DNA from: Acanthopleura granulata
Lineage: Eukaryota; Mollusca; Polyplacophora; Chitonida; Chitonidae
Assembly (NCBI GenBank): GCA_016165875.1
Contig: JABBOT010000001.1
Span: 11,969,306-12,033,305, forward strand
Length of the DNA stretch: 64,000 bases
Direction of reading: 5' to 3'
Of the stretch, positions 11,530 to 23,443 are shown piece after piece. Numbering within the stretch: the stretch's first letter is position 1; each line of letters begins with the position of its first letter. The notes beneath the pieces were generated by a model, which was given only the letters and a program-made list of their open reading frames with translations, had not been told where the DNA came from and searched no databases. Position numbers and translations under genes: made by a program.

Positions 11530-12201
11530 TCACTCCTGTCCTGTAGATGTGAATTCCATACACCACATTCCGTCATTGAAGGCCTTCAGTAATCTCAATG
11601 ATGAGGCACCTTTTTTGGTGAGACAATCAGCCAACTGTGTTTTAGTTGGGATCCATCTCACTTCTTTTATTACATTTCGCTCAATCATTTCTCTAAGACT
11701 ACTGATCTCCAATCTTTTGTCGGCCACAAACTTCGTCAAGTATACTGCATCATGGAGGGATTTATTGTCTGTGAGGCACAAGACGGGTAGCCCACTTTGG
11801 TGAGGCGGTCCAGTAGTTAGCTCCAAGTATAATGTAGCCAAATAAATAGCATTATCCACATCTTCAGCTAACGCCAGAGTTTCACTGGCAAGCGTGCTTT
11901 GCACTATACGGCAAATCTTTTTAGATTGCCAGGATAAGGGCGAGATATGGCCGGTTCCATCTCTCAGGAGAATAATGTGTCCCCCCTGCGTTCCACTGTC
12001 TGGTAAGTTTGCCAAGGATGCATCACTTGATACAACCAACTCTAGGCATTGTTGCTTATCCAGGCCCTGGAATTTCAATGTCACATCTTCAGATTTAAGT
12101 TTTCGAATAACCTTATTCAGATTGCCCAGGTTTTGGACAGTTACACTCTTTTGCGAGGCCTCCAAATCATGACATTTGGTCGAGTTTGTTGTGCTATCCA
12201 A
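11530..12201 (-). pseudogene. Copia pol: RNase H region
   Basis: This 223-codon frame carries the copia-type RNase H at the C-terminus of pol. It removes the RNA strand during reverse transcription. Catalytic acidic residues are visible in order: Asp in SSDAS, Glu in STLASETLALAED, Asp in CLTDNKSLHDAV and Asp in KTQLADCLTKKG. The domain itself therefore looks intact. Its frame differs from that of the RT segment, which it overlaps at 12141-12201, so a frameshift separates it from the rest of pol. The start is arbitrary because the native protein is a polyprotein. It is part of a dead element and probably not expressed as a functional enzyme. Confidence 0.85.
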
Positions 12202-12734
12202 AGTATCTGTCCCACTTTAGATCTGTAGGCATCCATTTCCGTTTTATTCAGTGGAGACTGAGGCTCCAACATCCTCGACCTGGTGATGGGAATGGAATTA
12301 TTCAGATAATCCTTTTGCTCCAACTTTATACATGACTCTGAGGAAGATATTTCTATGCCTACATATGAGAAGGCCTTTTCTTCCTCACGGGCGATACTGA
12401 AACAAGATTTAATAATGGGGACTGTGTTGTGCTCAAAGGCACAGGTGTCTCCACATATAAAGTCGTCAACGTGAGAGCCAAGAATGCCACACACAGAGTC
12501 TGTTGCACTGTCAGTCCAAGTAAAAACAGCTGGATCACCCTGTGATTTTACACCACCACACTTTAACATAACTTCACACACTAGTTGGTACCAGTGCAGG
12601 GAAGCGTCAGCTAGTCCATATACACATTTACCCAGCTTCCAAATTTTGCCATTAGCATTAGCTTCTACAGGTGGCTTTATGAAAACGTCTCGGGACATTT
12701 CATAACCTTGCAGGAAAGCTCCCAAAAAAGAATG
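12141..12734 (-). pseudogene. Copia pol: C-terminal half of reverse transcriptase
   Basis: The segment begins at AFLQG, the copia palm motif, where the usual Asp upstream of AFL has been removed by the deletion. It continues through WKLGKCVYGLADASLHWYQL, the conserved WKL..YGL....WY block, to the polymerase VDD motif at 12463-12474. The part containing the first catalytic aspartate and the finger region is missing, so no polymerase activity is expected. The same frame continues upstream, without a stop, into residues that look like the protease C-terminal part. This shows that a deletion, not a rearrangement, fused the two. Confidence 0.85.
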
Positions 12735-12920
12735 TACAACCTTCCTATCACCAAACTTGAAAGCTTTATGGCTGGGAAGAGTTGAGATCCGCTCTTGATC
12801 CATACTTAGAGCCTCTAGGTAATGTATCAATGACAGCAGACCCTAATGATTCTGTGACAAGAACTTCATTTGCAGTAGCCTTTGTTTTTGTGAATAAAGT
12901 CATATTACAACTCTCTGTCA
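12735..12920 (-). pseudogene. Copia protease fragments, broken at the active site
   Basis: One frame ends with a hydrophobic stretch and SAVIDT, which resembles the entry to the aspartic-protease active site. It then runs off into unrelated residues. A second frame picks up HYLEAL and FKFGDRKVVHS, the C-terminal protease hallmark (FxFGDG-like). A small deletion with frame change therefore removed the residues after the catalytic Asp-Thr. The second piece is fused directly to RT residues near 12735. Identification rests on short motifs and on position between gag and RT. Confidence 0.6.
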
Positions 12921-13666
12921 CAGCATCAGTGCTATCTGTGGGTTGTGAAGTGACATGCTTGAGCTGATTGTTTTTCTGGGCAATCTTTAGCCCAGTGAAA
13001 TACACTGTGGCAGATAGCACCTTTACTTCTTTTGCCAGAACGATTTAGTGGATTAGTGCCCTTCAGGGGACAAGTAAAATTTGAGCGTCTGTTTTGCTGA
13101 GACACAAACACAGTTTCGGAAGTAAGTTTGATACCACTATCTATTGGCTGTTGGTCTCCAATTATTCGTTTTAATGCCGATTTCATGGCCCCATATGTCA
13201 ATTCAGTACATACTGTTAGAGCAGGTTGGCGATCTCGCAAATGCAGGCCAGAAGTGTCCAGTAATTTAAACGCCAGTGCAGCATCAGGGACATGTCATAC
13301 TTCATGGATTTATGGTAGAGCTGTTCAAATTCGATGATGTAATCAACCATACTCATCTGTTCAGATTTGCGAAATCCATCAAAGTTACGGTAAGCTTCAG
13401 AAGCACAGTCTTTCTGTTCTTTCATGAAAGTTCCGTCGAGTTTTCGCAAAAGAACCTCCATGGCATCATCTTCTTTCATAGGGGGATGGTGGAATTTCCA
13501 TGGCAATGTCTCTAGCTTTACCAGTCAACGATAAAGACACAGCAAGGGCGTGTTTTTTTGCCCGGAGATCGGTGACTCGCCGCCATATTTCAAGTTCGTT
13601 CTTCCATGTATCAAAAGACATCTTTTGGTCATCAAATGTCGGAGGATTCTTGTAGCTACCCGCCAT
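12920..13666 (-). pseudogene. Copia gag, frameshifted
   Basis: Translation would start at 13666 with MAGSYKNPPTFDD, followed by the FDTWKNELEIWRRVTDL block typical of copia gag (UBN2-like). The frame changes near 13480, inside a C-rich run, and continues as KEDDAMEVLLRKLDGTFMKE. It changes again near 13250 to a third frame. The nucleocapsid zinc knuckle (CX2CX4HX4C type) is recognisable at about 12980-13020 as ICHSVFHWAKDC, with its first cysteine lost to another frame change. At least three disruptions make this a pseudogene. Its role would have been the virus-like particle shell and RNA packaging. Confidence 0.82.
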
Positions 13667-13680
13667 TCTGCCATTGCACG

Positions 13681-13691
13681 CTCTGCTACCA
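13681..13691 (-). other. Primer-binding site, initiator-Met tRNA type
   Basis: On the minus strand TGGTAGCAGAG lies one base inside the 5' LTR. It is complementary to the 3' end of animal initiator methionine tRNA, the primer used by many copia elements. Confidence 0.8.
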
Positions 13692-13692
13692 A

Positions 13693-13883
13693 CGTTAAAC
13701 TATTACATAGATGACCGAAACTCTTGATTGACACTCCAATAACATTTATTGCGCTCCTGCATTACACGTTTTTCCTCTTTTCCTCTCCCGCCGTTTACAC
13801 CGGACGTCGCTGTCTCTTCCCCAGAGGTACAGAAATCCTACCGCTATTAATAGACACACACGACTGTACGGAGTGAGTGAACA
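13693..13883 (-). repeat. 5' LTR of the copia element
   Basis: 191 bp, gap-free alignment to 10991-11181. The terminal TG on the plus strand is CG here, a single change at the boundary next to the primer site. The outer end reads GAGTGAACA and is followed by the TSD GTACT. Confidence 0.95.
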
Positions 13884-13888
13884 GTACT
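13884..13888. repeat. Target-site duplication, right copy (GTACT)
   Basis: Exact match to 10986-10990, directly abutting the right LTR. Confidence 0.9.
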
Positions 13889-14652
13889 CATACTAGAGTG
13901 CAATGTGTTGGATGATTGTTGAGAACCATCTATGTGGTGTGAACATCTCTTTGTGGAGGGGGGGGGGGAGCTTTAATTATGACCATTCATTCACCTATAA
14001 ATATGATTCCGTATACCATATTATATGTACCATTATCCAGGCACCCTGTCATAATGAGAGATAAACAGTGTTTAGCTTTAAGCTGTGGACATAAAAAAAA
14101 ATCTTCCCCATGATGTGGTATTCTTAGCTTGTGTGTACCAGCACACCTGTGCCCATATACACAAAGGTTTGAATCCTGTCTGGGTGGAAAGATGGATGAA
14201 CTGTGAACTTTGTACATAGCCCAGATAGTTGAGTGACAGCTAGACAGGAACATAAGACACCTTGGAACCTTGAATGTTCCACTTGAATTCCCAGATAGGA
14301 ACATCCAGAACATTGTCTTACCTGACAAAGTGTCCATTTGTTTTCCATGTAATATTAGGTGAATAAATCTGCTGAGTTCTTGCCATTTGCAGATTAATAC
14401 ATTTTCAGCCCATTTTAAGATAGAAACTGGCTTTAACAAATTTTAAGAAAATACTGACTGAATGATGTGATTTTTTTAGGAAGATCACAGCTTGGTTGGA
14501 AGAAATCATATGGCATTTTAATACATGATGCTTTTGTGAACAAATGCAATTAAAAGTGCCACCACTGAGATACCTATATTTATTCTCAACCTGGAAATTA
14601 TTTGCAGACTAAAAGTTTGAAATTTGAATTGGATCTCCTGCCTAGAGTATCA
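13889..14652. other. Noncoding stretch with possible tRNA-like remnant
   Basis: A run of G lies near 13961. A 150-codon minus-strand open frame at 13987-14439 contains PPRQDSNLC. That is what the complement of a box B-like sequence (GGTTTGAATCC near 14165) translates to, so I read it as a repeat-derived shadow and not a gene. No box A is convincing. Confidence 0.4.
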
Positions 14653-14790
14653 GGGGTCACTTTCACAAAACATTGTAAGTCACTTTTTTTGTAACTTTTC
14701 TCGTAAAAGACATTGCTAGGTTACATCGCCATTTGGGGACGTGAAACGTTACGAGAAATTGATTTAGGAAGTGTTGTGAAAGTAGACCCA
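14653..14790. mobile_element. MITE-like element with terminal inverted repeats
   Basis: The left end GGGGTCACTTTCACAAAACA and the right end TTGTGAAAGTAGACCCA are inverted. Pairing continues less perfectly inward (TAACTTTTCTCGTAA against TTACGAGAAATTGA). The total is about 138 bp with no coding capacity. No confident target duplication was identified. Confidence 0.65.
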
Positions 14791-17140
14791 GCTTGTTGCA
14801 TCATTGAAAACTATTGACTGCCTCTCTTACATATAACCAGCTTTGCATACTTTTTATATATTTTTACTTATGTATACGTCAGTGAGATACACATGATGTA
14901 CAGTTCATCAGCTGACATTAATATTCACTCAGAAGCTCAGTATGGACAAACAGATGTAGTGTGTAAGATACAGATAACTTTTCTTTACTCTGTTTGTTTA
15001 CTGTTGAAAAAAGATACAGAAGAAATAGTGTTAGCTTATAAATTCATGCTCACTACCTTTTCAAAATGTTTACAAATTATCAGAACTTACATTTTGCAAA
15101 CTTTGACATTGTTGAATAAACACTTTTGAACTGACCCGGCTGTGTAGAGGTGGGATTCTGACAGCACCAGGGAAAACTGTTGACCACATATAGTTACATG
15201 ACAAACTGTTTACTACTGATAGTTACATGACTGTCCAGACTTGTATACTTTCTTACCTTGTGTTCAATGTTGTACTGGAAATTGGACTTAGTTACTGCAC
15301 TGGAATGTCTATCGTGGTTGATGGCTGGTGTATGAATGTCTGATGCGACACATAGGTCTGCTGATCTGCAGGAAGCATACCGTGGTCAGTGGGAGCATAT
15401 GATACATGTAACGTCATCAAAGTAGCAGCTGACCCTCTGCTCACAGTTATGTCAAAACTGTGTATGTCTGGTGTGTTGTAGGAAACCTGAGTGGTAAATA
15501 ATAGTACCATGCCTTGGGCACCCCATGCATGATGATGTGGTATGAATCAGGCCAAAACACTGTTACTACCTGTAAAGCGTGACTTTATTGGACATGAAAG
15601 CTGGGTTTTGTTATTCCAGAATGGCAAGTGTATTTATATAGATCTCATATTTGCCACATTCTCTTTTGACCAGTGTAGCCTTTGATGATTCTCAGCATGG
15701 CATTATAAGCCAATGGGCAAGATGACAGTCTTCCCATGACAGTTTGGCACACTGTAATGTAATAGTCATTTCACGTAGGTCAAAAATGTGTGACTATGCA
15801 TGCTAACTGGTTTGTCAGATTTAAGTTCTGGCAATTCTTTATGACTTTAATGGCTTTGAAGAATTCCATTAACTGCCCCAAACCTGTAATGTGATGAGAT
15901 TGAAACAGTGAATACTACGGTTTATCTTAAAATTTGGATCCTGAATAAGTTACTCATTTTTTATGATTTTGAAATGTCTGTTGATCTCAGAAAGCTATTT
16001 TCAGTTTTGTTTGGAAGATTAAATGATACGCTTCAAAATAGTGTAACTTTCACCACCAAAAGTAATGCTTTATGATCTTAAAATCTTTTAATTGCTTTTA
16101 AAAATGCCTTTTGGTTAATTTTCAGGGAATTTACAGTACATGTTTCTTTGATTAATTTGTTGGTAAAAGTGTGTCATTTGACATGAAGTGACTTCTTTGC
16201 TAGCATGAATATGGATCGTAGTATATATTTAGATACATTTGAACACTTTCATAATATCTGCCCAAATTATGGTATCCATGTTAAAAAGCTGTATTTGACT
16301 CTGATGTTTGTACAGGTTTATGTCTGTATATAGGCCAGCTGTTTTCAGTGATTGGATGACCATGCTTTACCTGCGTCCGGTATGCAGAGAGTCAGTATAA
16401 CCTGTGATGTAACACTGCTGTCTGGCACATAAACCCTGTAGCACTTTATCTTCCTATCAATTTGTCTGGAATCCTCCAGTGAATGCTGACTGACAGTTTA
16501 TAAATAACCATGGTGGACAGCCTGAGTATTTGCTTTGTGGGGTAACATCTGTATGCTGCACATTCTGTCTGCATCTACATTTATATCCCGCTCTACATAA
16601 GCTTACGGAGAAAAACTGCATGTTAAATACAGGAAATAGCCCCAGCATATGGCCATAGCTGCACAAGTTGTGGCATTTTCTGGGCCTGTAGACCTGATAG
16701 CTTTAACACAGGGTCTGTTTGTACTTAGAGTTGTATATGTATATATTAGATATGTATGAGGAGTTTTGTGCCAAAAAGGCACAGTGTGGGAGAAATATGT
16801 GTAGATTGGACCGTCACAGTATAAGTTACAGGAGTTTCAGGGATTGGAAGAGATAAATATCCTTCCTGTGGTTAACCAAGTCTGTATACACATGTAGTAG
16901 ATCTAAGACTTGAAAAAAAGTGAGATATCGATACATGTGGTGCTGATTGATCGGTGTAATGTAGACCTATGTGAGTGGAGATAAAAACAGGTCGTTTAAA
17001 AGTTGAAACAGTGTAGTGGCACAGGTTCAAATAATATATTTATTACCTGCACTTACAAGCTATTTTGAAAAATTTTCGTATGTTGATATTACTGTTTGTT
17101 GTTTGATTTAGTGAGTCCCAGCATCAAGATGTGATGTACA

Positions 17141-17230
17141 ATGGTTAACATCAATAATAATACATCTGAGTCAAATCAAGAAGAACTTGAAAAAATAGAA
17201 GTTCTGCTTAAGAGAATACTGGAGAATTAA
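17141..17230 (+). other. Short ORF with coiled-coil-like composition
   Basis: ATG at 17141 opens 29 codons ending at TAA. The C-terminal half reads NQEELEKIEVLLKRILEN, with Leu and Ile spaced like a heptad pattern. After the stop another frame continues MKFMELKDYVQDKF before closing. Charged helical segments in adjacent frames suggest a decayed coding fragment, possibly from a retroelement, but I recognise no family. Confidence 0.25.
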
Positions 17231-17736
17231 TTAATGAAGTTTATGGAGCTTAAGGATTATGTACAAGATAAATTTTAATGAGCGGTGAGAAGCAATTTTC
17301 AAGTTAAGCAGAGAGGACTTGACAAGAATGGATTTGTGCCAAAAGAGGACTGGTCAGTAAATGATTCTGTAAGACCATAGGTGATGGGGATGGTGATTAT
17401 TTATTCTGACCGTTGAGGAATGGCCATTACCGGCTGATTGCCTCTATTTCTGGGGTGCTGCCATCAGCTGGTGCAGTCTCTTGTCTGCCATCAAGTGCAT
17501 TCCTCTCTCTCTTTCTCACCATCAGGCTGTTGACTCCCACAAACTATGTACTGGCAGAGTTGTGCACTGCCCTTGTACCAGCTGAACACCTACATGTACA
17601 ATGTGACCGTGACTAGCAACCCTCTGTGGGAGAAAGACATGTACTCACACCCTGCCATGTGGTCTGCATTGTTGTTGTTTGAGTTGCCTTTTGCTGTAGG
17701 AATGCATCAATGTCAGGGAGTGTGAGAATGATGTTG

Positions 17737-17796
17737 TTTTGGTTTAGGGGATATTTAGGCCTGTGGTTTTGGTTTGGGGGATATTTAGGCCTGTGG
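17737..17796. repeat. Tandem duplication, 2 x 30 bp
   Basis: Two adjacent 30-bp copies containing GATATTTAGGCCTGTGG differ at one position (TTTAGGGG against TTTGGGGG). Confidence 0.9.
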
Positions 17797-18204
17797 TTGT
17801 AGTCTGAAACATATCACACTAGCTAAACACCAGACAGCTTTTACCAAAAATCAGACCTTCACTTCCAGATAAAATGGTCTGAACTTTTACACCTTTGAGC
17901 TGTGTTCAAAAATATTTTTTGTGCATGCAGGTTTGTTTTTTTTTTTACACTTTCCCATCGTCGCAATCAGTATGAGAAATATCGAAAAACTGAGTTTTAG
18001 ACCAATTTTGTATGGAAATAAATTGAATTTTCGATACATTTTAATAAAACATATTTTCAGATTTGTTCAAAACTTGAGATTCAGAAAAGAAATTGAGTGG
18101 AAAAACCTCTGGCTTGTCACAAGTTAGAGATCTTGAAGCTTCAGTGATCTTTTTGTACATTTTAGAGTTTTCCTCAATAGCACTCACTAGCAACCACCAT
18201 ACGT

Positions 18205-18350
18205 GTTTATTTATTTGATTGTTGTTTTAACACAATGATCAAGAATTTTTCTCTTATATGACGGCAGTGTTGTGAAAGAAGAAATGTAAGTGCCTGTGGC
18301 AAACCATCAACCTTTGGCAATTCTCTGATGAACTTGTTCTTGTGTGACTT
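18205..18350 (-). mobile_element. tRNA-type SINE fragment, minus orientation
   Basis: On the plus strand it starts GTTTATTTATTTGATTG, the inverted tail. It then has AAGAATTTTTCTCTTATATG and ACGGCAG, matching the inverted body of the family. Further on, AAACCATCAACCTTTGGCAA resembles a variant of the same family. The copy is diverged and its limits are approximate. Confidence 0.6.
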
Positions 18351-21154
18351 TTTGGGTGGAAGACAATTGAGTTGTCTTAAGCAAAGTTCTCCTTCAACAA
18401 ACTTTATAAACTGTACAAACAGTGGTGTCAAGTGCTTATAATCATCAATGTACCACAATTAAACTATGAGAAATTGTTGCTCTAGAAATTTGTTCTCCAA
18501 AGCAGGGATCAAAGCTGTGGTTAGTGTGCCAGCAGTTACCAGTGGTACACATAACAACTAAGGTATGTCCTGCGTTACACTGTTGTGGAAGCACATGCAT
18601 ATGCCTTAGCACAGCAGTTTCATACAATGGTGAAGGTTCAAATTATCTAAATATCTGACTACTTACCAGTGGTTTGTCTTCAATGAATAAACATTGCAAT
18701 TCCAGCATGAACAAAGAAACCAAAAGCTTTTGATGAAAAATTAGTGAAGCTTGCAAGAAGGTAGTAGTATTGACTGTTGCCATTTCTTTGCGTGGGATTT
18801 ATTGCTGTCTTATGTGAGTTTTGCTGGCCACTTAGTTCATAGTTCAGCTGTGGTCAGCTCCTAGGCCAAAAAAAAAAAAAGGGCCATGGGAGTTATTTCC
18901 CTTGTCCTCTGTACACTGAAGTGATTTTAAAAATATAGTGCTTAGGTTTTGAAATAAGCCTGTAGATGTATTTGGCTGAGCTGTTTATTGTCCCATGACT
19001 AAGTATACTTAATGGGTATATAATGCTGGCATTGAAAAACATCAGCTGAACAGTTGATTGCTGTGAAGAGCAATGTGAAATTTTCATGTCCAGTCTAATT
19101 TAATTCTGTCACAGGTATGCATTAGGCAACCTTCGGAGTCTTCATGTGCCACTATGAGCACAAACCTAGCTTGTCTTCCTGCAAACACTTTAGGTGCTGT
19201 TCTTTCAGCCAGTCACGGCAAATCAAGTATAAGTTTCATAGATTATTGATAAAATTTGGACTTTCCTCTTATTTTGTATTCGTACACCATTATACATGTA
19301 AGACTGCATGGCAGGATATTTGGACTGGTGAGCTATATGGCACCTGCATGGTAATCCCTTTTTACTATTGTTAAATCTGTTACTTGGCATTGGAGACCTG
19401 CAAATATTAGTCATGACTTCTTCATTGTTAGTGATGTTGTCCGTTTGATACATGTACTATCAGATGACGTGTAATTTAGATAATGTGGATGTCAAGTGCT
19501 GGCTTGTCTGGCAATCTGTTGTCAGTGCAGCAATCATTTAAAAAAAAAATAGATGTTTAGGAAGAACCCTTATCCTCTATTCCCATATCTCTGAAGTGTG
19601 GATGATTCATTCAAGGTACAGTTACAGAGATGATCAAGCAGGTGTTTATACCCATAATTGTGGTCTTGAGTTGACGTCACATGTGGATCAGTTTGTTGCT
19701 AATTGGGGTCAGTGGGATGCTCCCCAGCAGACTCCCAACTCTCACACAGTCACCTCAGAGCTTTTACTTCATTTACTCAGATATCAGTTATGGGACTCGG
19801 TCAGATGCACCCTAAAATTCCTGAATATATTTCTGGAATACCACTAGGTAAAATATTATAAGCGTATTACATGTACCGCATATGTGAAGGATAATATCAT
19901 AATTCCACAATTTGCAACATCTCAGGTACATAATGTCGTCACAGCCCTCTGTCTGATGATTTTCCCAAACTAATATCAACAGATTAACAAACATTGCATC
20001 GGTATATCCATTGTATGGCAGAACATTTTTTGCAAACACTAAAGTTTCACCAGTTACCCAGGGAATTAGTGTCAACATGCAAAACAAGCCAGCCACAGTA
20101 AAAGAAGTTGTGGCTTTAGAAACCAGCATTCAGTGTCAGGTGTCCATAATTTAAACTAATGTCTGGATCAAATGTGGTGCACTTATACATGTATCTAGTT
20201 ACATGTATGTCTTCACCCAGAAAGCAAATGTTTTGTGTTTATGCTTTGCATGTCTGTGTGGGATGTGTCCAGGTATTCCTTGACAGACCATTTCTCACTA
20301 GTAGTTTGTCCAGGAACCTGAAACTGGTTGGCCTTTTTAAGCAATCATGATGCTGTCATGACTACATCATTATAACCTGGTGCATTCACATGGCATGTTG
20401 CCAGCATTTATGTAAGATCATTTATCATGGTGATGATTTTAAACACTTAATTTACTTGTGGAATGAGTTGCCTGGTTAATATGATGAATCCACTGTTATT
20501 CCACTTGAGAGTCCTCATGTACTTGTGCATATGAGACTCAGTCAGAGCTGAACAAATGCCCAGGAATTATTCAAAATATGTATAACTTTATGTGCTACAT
20601 AATCGCGGCTACCATTTGTCAAACCAGCAGTTGAGTTACTTGGCCTTCACCTGTTAACCATGTGTGGAAATGACTGAAAACACTTGCAGGCTAAATAGTA
20701 TCACTAAAGTGGAAGCAGTCTACAGGTTTTAACTTTTAATGTGGACTTTGTGAAAGCTCCACACACAACAGTTCTGATGCTGTAAGAAGTCCCAAGAGCC
20801 TTTGAGTGGTGGACTTTGTTGTCTGGTTTTCACAGTGTATGATGTACTTTGGGATGGAACAACACAGATCTCCTGATATAATAACCCTTAGAAGCTGGCT
20901 TATCATTACAGCCTATTCCTGACAATTGCTAGCTGGTAGATGAAGGTGGATTTATGTCCAGGCTGGCTAAATATATCCAATAATTGTGTCCTTTGATGGA
21001 GGATTGATGAAGGATCACTCTTTATGAGAGCTTTGAATCAGAACATTGAATTTGGCTGAAGAAGAAACTGATGAATCGTGATTTTTTTGTGCAAGCCTTT
21101 ATTTAAGCAGTTTCATTTTGTTTCTCTGTGTGTGTGGTGAGGATTTTATAAATG
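18351..21154. other. Noncoding stretch, probably intron
   Basis: AT-rich, with A-runs near 18868 and 19540. The open frames at 19596-19847 (+) and 19812-20129 (-) show no recognisable domain. Nothing else was identified. Confidence 0.5.
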
Positions 21155-21280
21155 ATGGAGATCACTTTTGTGATCACACCACAGAACCTAACCATTCTTG
21201 ATGAGCGACTGGAAGAGAGTCTTGTTAACCGTCAGCCAACACTTCTAGAGCTGCCATCTTCAGAACTTACAAGTTCTCAG
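21155..21280 (+). CDS. Candidate exon upstream of the liprin-beta coiled-coil exon
   Basis: An ATGATGG at 21152-21158 gives a start with A at -3 and G at +4 (ATG 21155). An in-frame TAA immediately precedes it at 21149-21151. The frame stays open to a CAG/GTTTGT donor at 21281, leaving in phase 0, which matches the phase-0 acceptor at 23444. The second part, NLTILDERLEESLVNRQ followed by PTLLELPSSELTSSQ, is acidic and Leu-rich like a helix plus linker. An alternative is an internal 96-nt exon starting at 21185 after ATCACACCACAG, also phase 0-0. I do not recognise it in vertebrate liprin-beta. The location 2.2 kb upstream of the known exon and the matching phase are the support. Confidence 0.4.
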
Positions 21281-23443
21281 GTTTGTTCTCATGGTTTAGC
21301 CTGTAGGTGTAAGAACAGGTCAGATTGGCCCAGATTAGGTTGTTGTTCTTTATACTCTGTACTCATACCTATAAAATACCACAATGATGTTGAAATTGGA
21401 TTGTTGTGTTTGATTGATTCATTTTGACAGGCTTCTTTGTTTTTCTCTTGTACGGCACTGTGTGTCAGATGCAAGGGCTACATGTGTAATAACTCTTAGA
21501 TGAGCTACTTAATTATAAGTAATGAGGTGAAACCGGGTTAAACAAAGCTGTGAGAAGAGTTAGTATGACCATATAGACAGATTTACTGCGGGAACAAGTT
21601 TCGATGGATAATGTGCCGTGTAGGTGGAGATCTGCCAGGTACACAACTGAGTTTGAGAGAGACTTAACTGGAGATCCGAGGTGTAGACATTTATTGTCTC
21701 TCCAGCCTGACTATGCAAAGGTTCTATAGCAAAATCTACGTTTTGTAAGTACATGCAAATATTATCCTAAGAATTAATTAACTTCTAAGTTAATGGTGAT
21801 TTGTGTGTGTATCACACGTAGTGTCAGAATCAAGGTGCCTGTGTCAAGCTTTGAGATACAATTGCTGGAGTGGTTGTTGTTCCTTGAACTCTGCATGTTG
21901 ATTATATATTTCACGTTTGCCACACAAGATATTTAGAGACGTTTTGAAAAATGTAGTGTTCTTGATTACTAGACTGAGCAGTGGAGTAATCTGAATGCAA
22001 AAAAAAAAAAACACCACAAAAAACTGACAGATTAATTTGGTTAAATGAATTCTGTGTGAGCCGTCAGAGATGCAAGTCAGGCACAGAATGCTGACTTAGT
22101 CTTTTCAGGCCATGTGGAAAACAAGATGTGAAATATTGTGCCCGGAATATATGTAAAGAAAAAAAAGTTTAGTAGTTACATGCATTAGGAAATAATTTTG
22201 CAGTGGTGACTTTCGGTCCTCTGTTTTTTAATAGTACTGTATTATCCTAATTGTTTTATCTGTGATATCATCAGTGAAGTGTCATAGCTTTAAATTTGTC
22301 TGTGCAGGTATCAAACCATTGGGTATGCAGCACATATACTTGTATGTATTGCCACCTAAAAATACCTTTCAGCCCAGTTGGAAGGGTATGGTTTTGGTGC
22401 CATGCCAGCCCAGTTTCTCTGTGTGCCTGCACCTTAATGACGTGACAACAGACGACTTGTCACTACTTTTGTGGATCATGGGGTCTAATTATCTGAAAGG
22501 TGGTGTGATAGGTCTCCAGCTTTGTTGGTGGTAAGACACTGGAGAATAGCAGGGGCTAATGCTACATGACAGTTACCTAGTGTTGTTGTATGTGGTACTC
22601 ATCGGAATAGCAACTGGTTATTTTGATGTTGGCTGATAACTGGCCCAGTTTAGCTCCACATGTGGCATATAAGATGGTTGTAACACAGATCAACAAACAC
22701 ACCTGGGGATATCCTCTCACATTCTGCAGGGTGGGAAATGTGATACTGTGTCAGGAAACATGAAAGCTGCTTTATTGTTAACGTGATTTGAAGGGAAAAA
22801 GCATGTACATGCTCTTAATTTCTGCCTACCTTTGTGTGTCTGCCTGTCCACCTGATGAGTACTTGGAACTTCAATTTTGATGAAACGAAGGCCTTTAATT
22901 TGCATATACTTTTGGATGTCAATTGGTCAACTTTGTGTCCAAGTTCCTTCTCCTACAATAATTATGTATATTTTAAGGGAGGTTTGATAAACATGTGTCT
23001 ATATGAGCTATTGTCTAATCTGCTTGACCCATCCATTGAGGTCAGTGTAATCCACAATTAACTGTTGTGATTGACAAAAAAATTCGCAGAGGTAAATAAA
23101 GGTCATAAAGTATTACTTTTGGAGGTGAAACTTAAAATTTTTTCGTGTAGGTTGTTATCCTTCTTGTACCTTACAACAAACCTTAGAACATTTCTGAGAT
23201 CAATGAAACACTCGAAATCGGTCTTACAAATTCAGTTTGAAGAAATCAAAAAACTGTATATGTTCTCATCACCAATGTATCAGTAACTCAAATTATTTCA
23301 TGAAAAATCAATACAAAAGTTTTCCCAAACTCAATTTTCCAATATTACTTGTTATAATCACAGTGAGAAAGTGGCTGGAAAAACCCCTATATTATACATG
23401 TGTATACTTAAGAAGTGAAGTGTGATCGTGGTGTGTGTTTCAG
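21281..23443. other. Intron-like stretch upstream of the coiled-coil exon
   Basis: AT-rich. The 90-codon open frame at 22262-22534 has no recognisable features. The segment ends in the acceptor GTGTGTTTCAG of the liprin-beta exon. Confidence 0.6.

Larger units (their letters stand above)
10991..13883 (-). mobile_element. Defective Ty1/copia LTR retrotransposon (2.9 kb)
   Basis: Complete insertion boundaries are visible: two 191-bp LTRs in direct orientation, a 5-bp TSD, a primer-binding site and a polypurine tract. Coding order on the minus strand is gag, protease fragment, RT C-terminal half, RNase H, the copia order with integrase absent. A typical autonomous element is about 5 kb, so roughly 2 kb is missing. 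The deletion joins the protease C-terminal part to mid-RT near 12730. Frames are broken in gag, at the zinc knuckle, around the protease active site and between RT and RNase H. The LTRs differ at about 14 of 191 positions by eye (about 7%), so the insertion is not recent. It cannot encode its own transposition. Confidence 0.95.
14791..18204. other. Noncoding stretch
   Basis: AT-rich unique-looking sequence. A short coiled-coil-like ORF at 17141-17230 and a 30-bp duplication at 17737-17796 are listed separately. Other open frames (14893-15129, 15292-15510, 16457-16666, 17413-17616) show no recognisable domain or strong splice context. Confidence 0.5.

Noticed and set aside
11549..13515. Plus-strand open frames of 61-92 codons within the copia element
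   Set aside because: They are complements of the minus-strand gag-pol coding sequence.
13987..14439. 150-codon minus-strand open frame containing RQDSNLC
   Set aside because: The motif is what a box B-like tRNA/SINE sequence gives when translated in reverse. There is no domain and the composition is noncoding-like.
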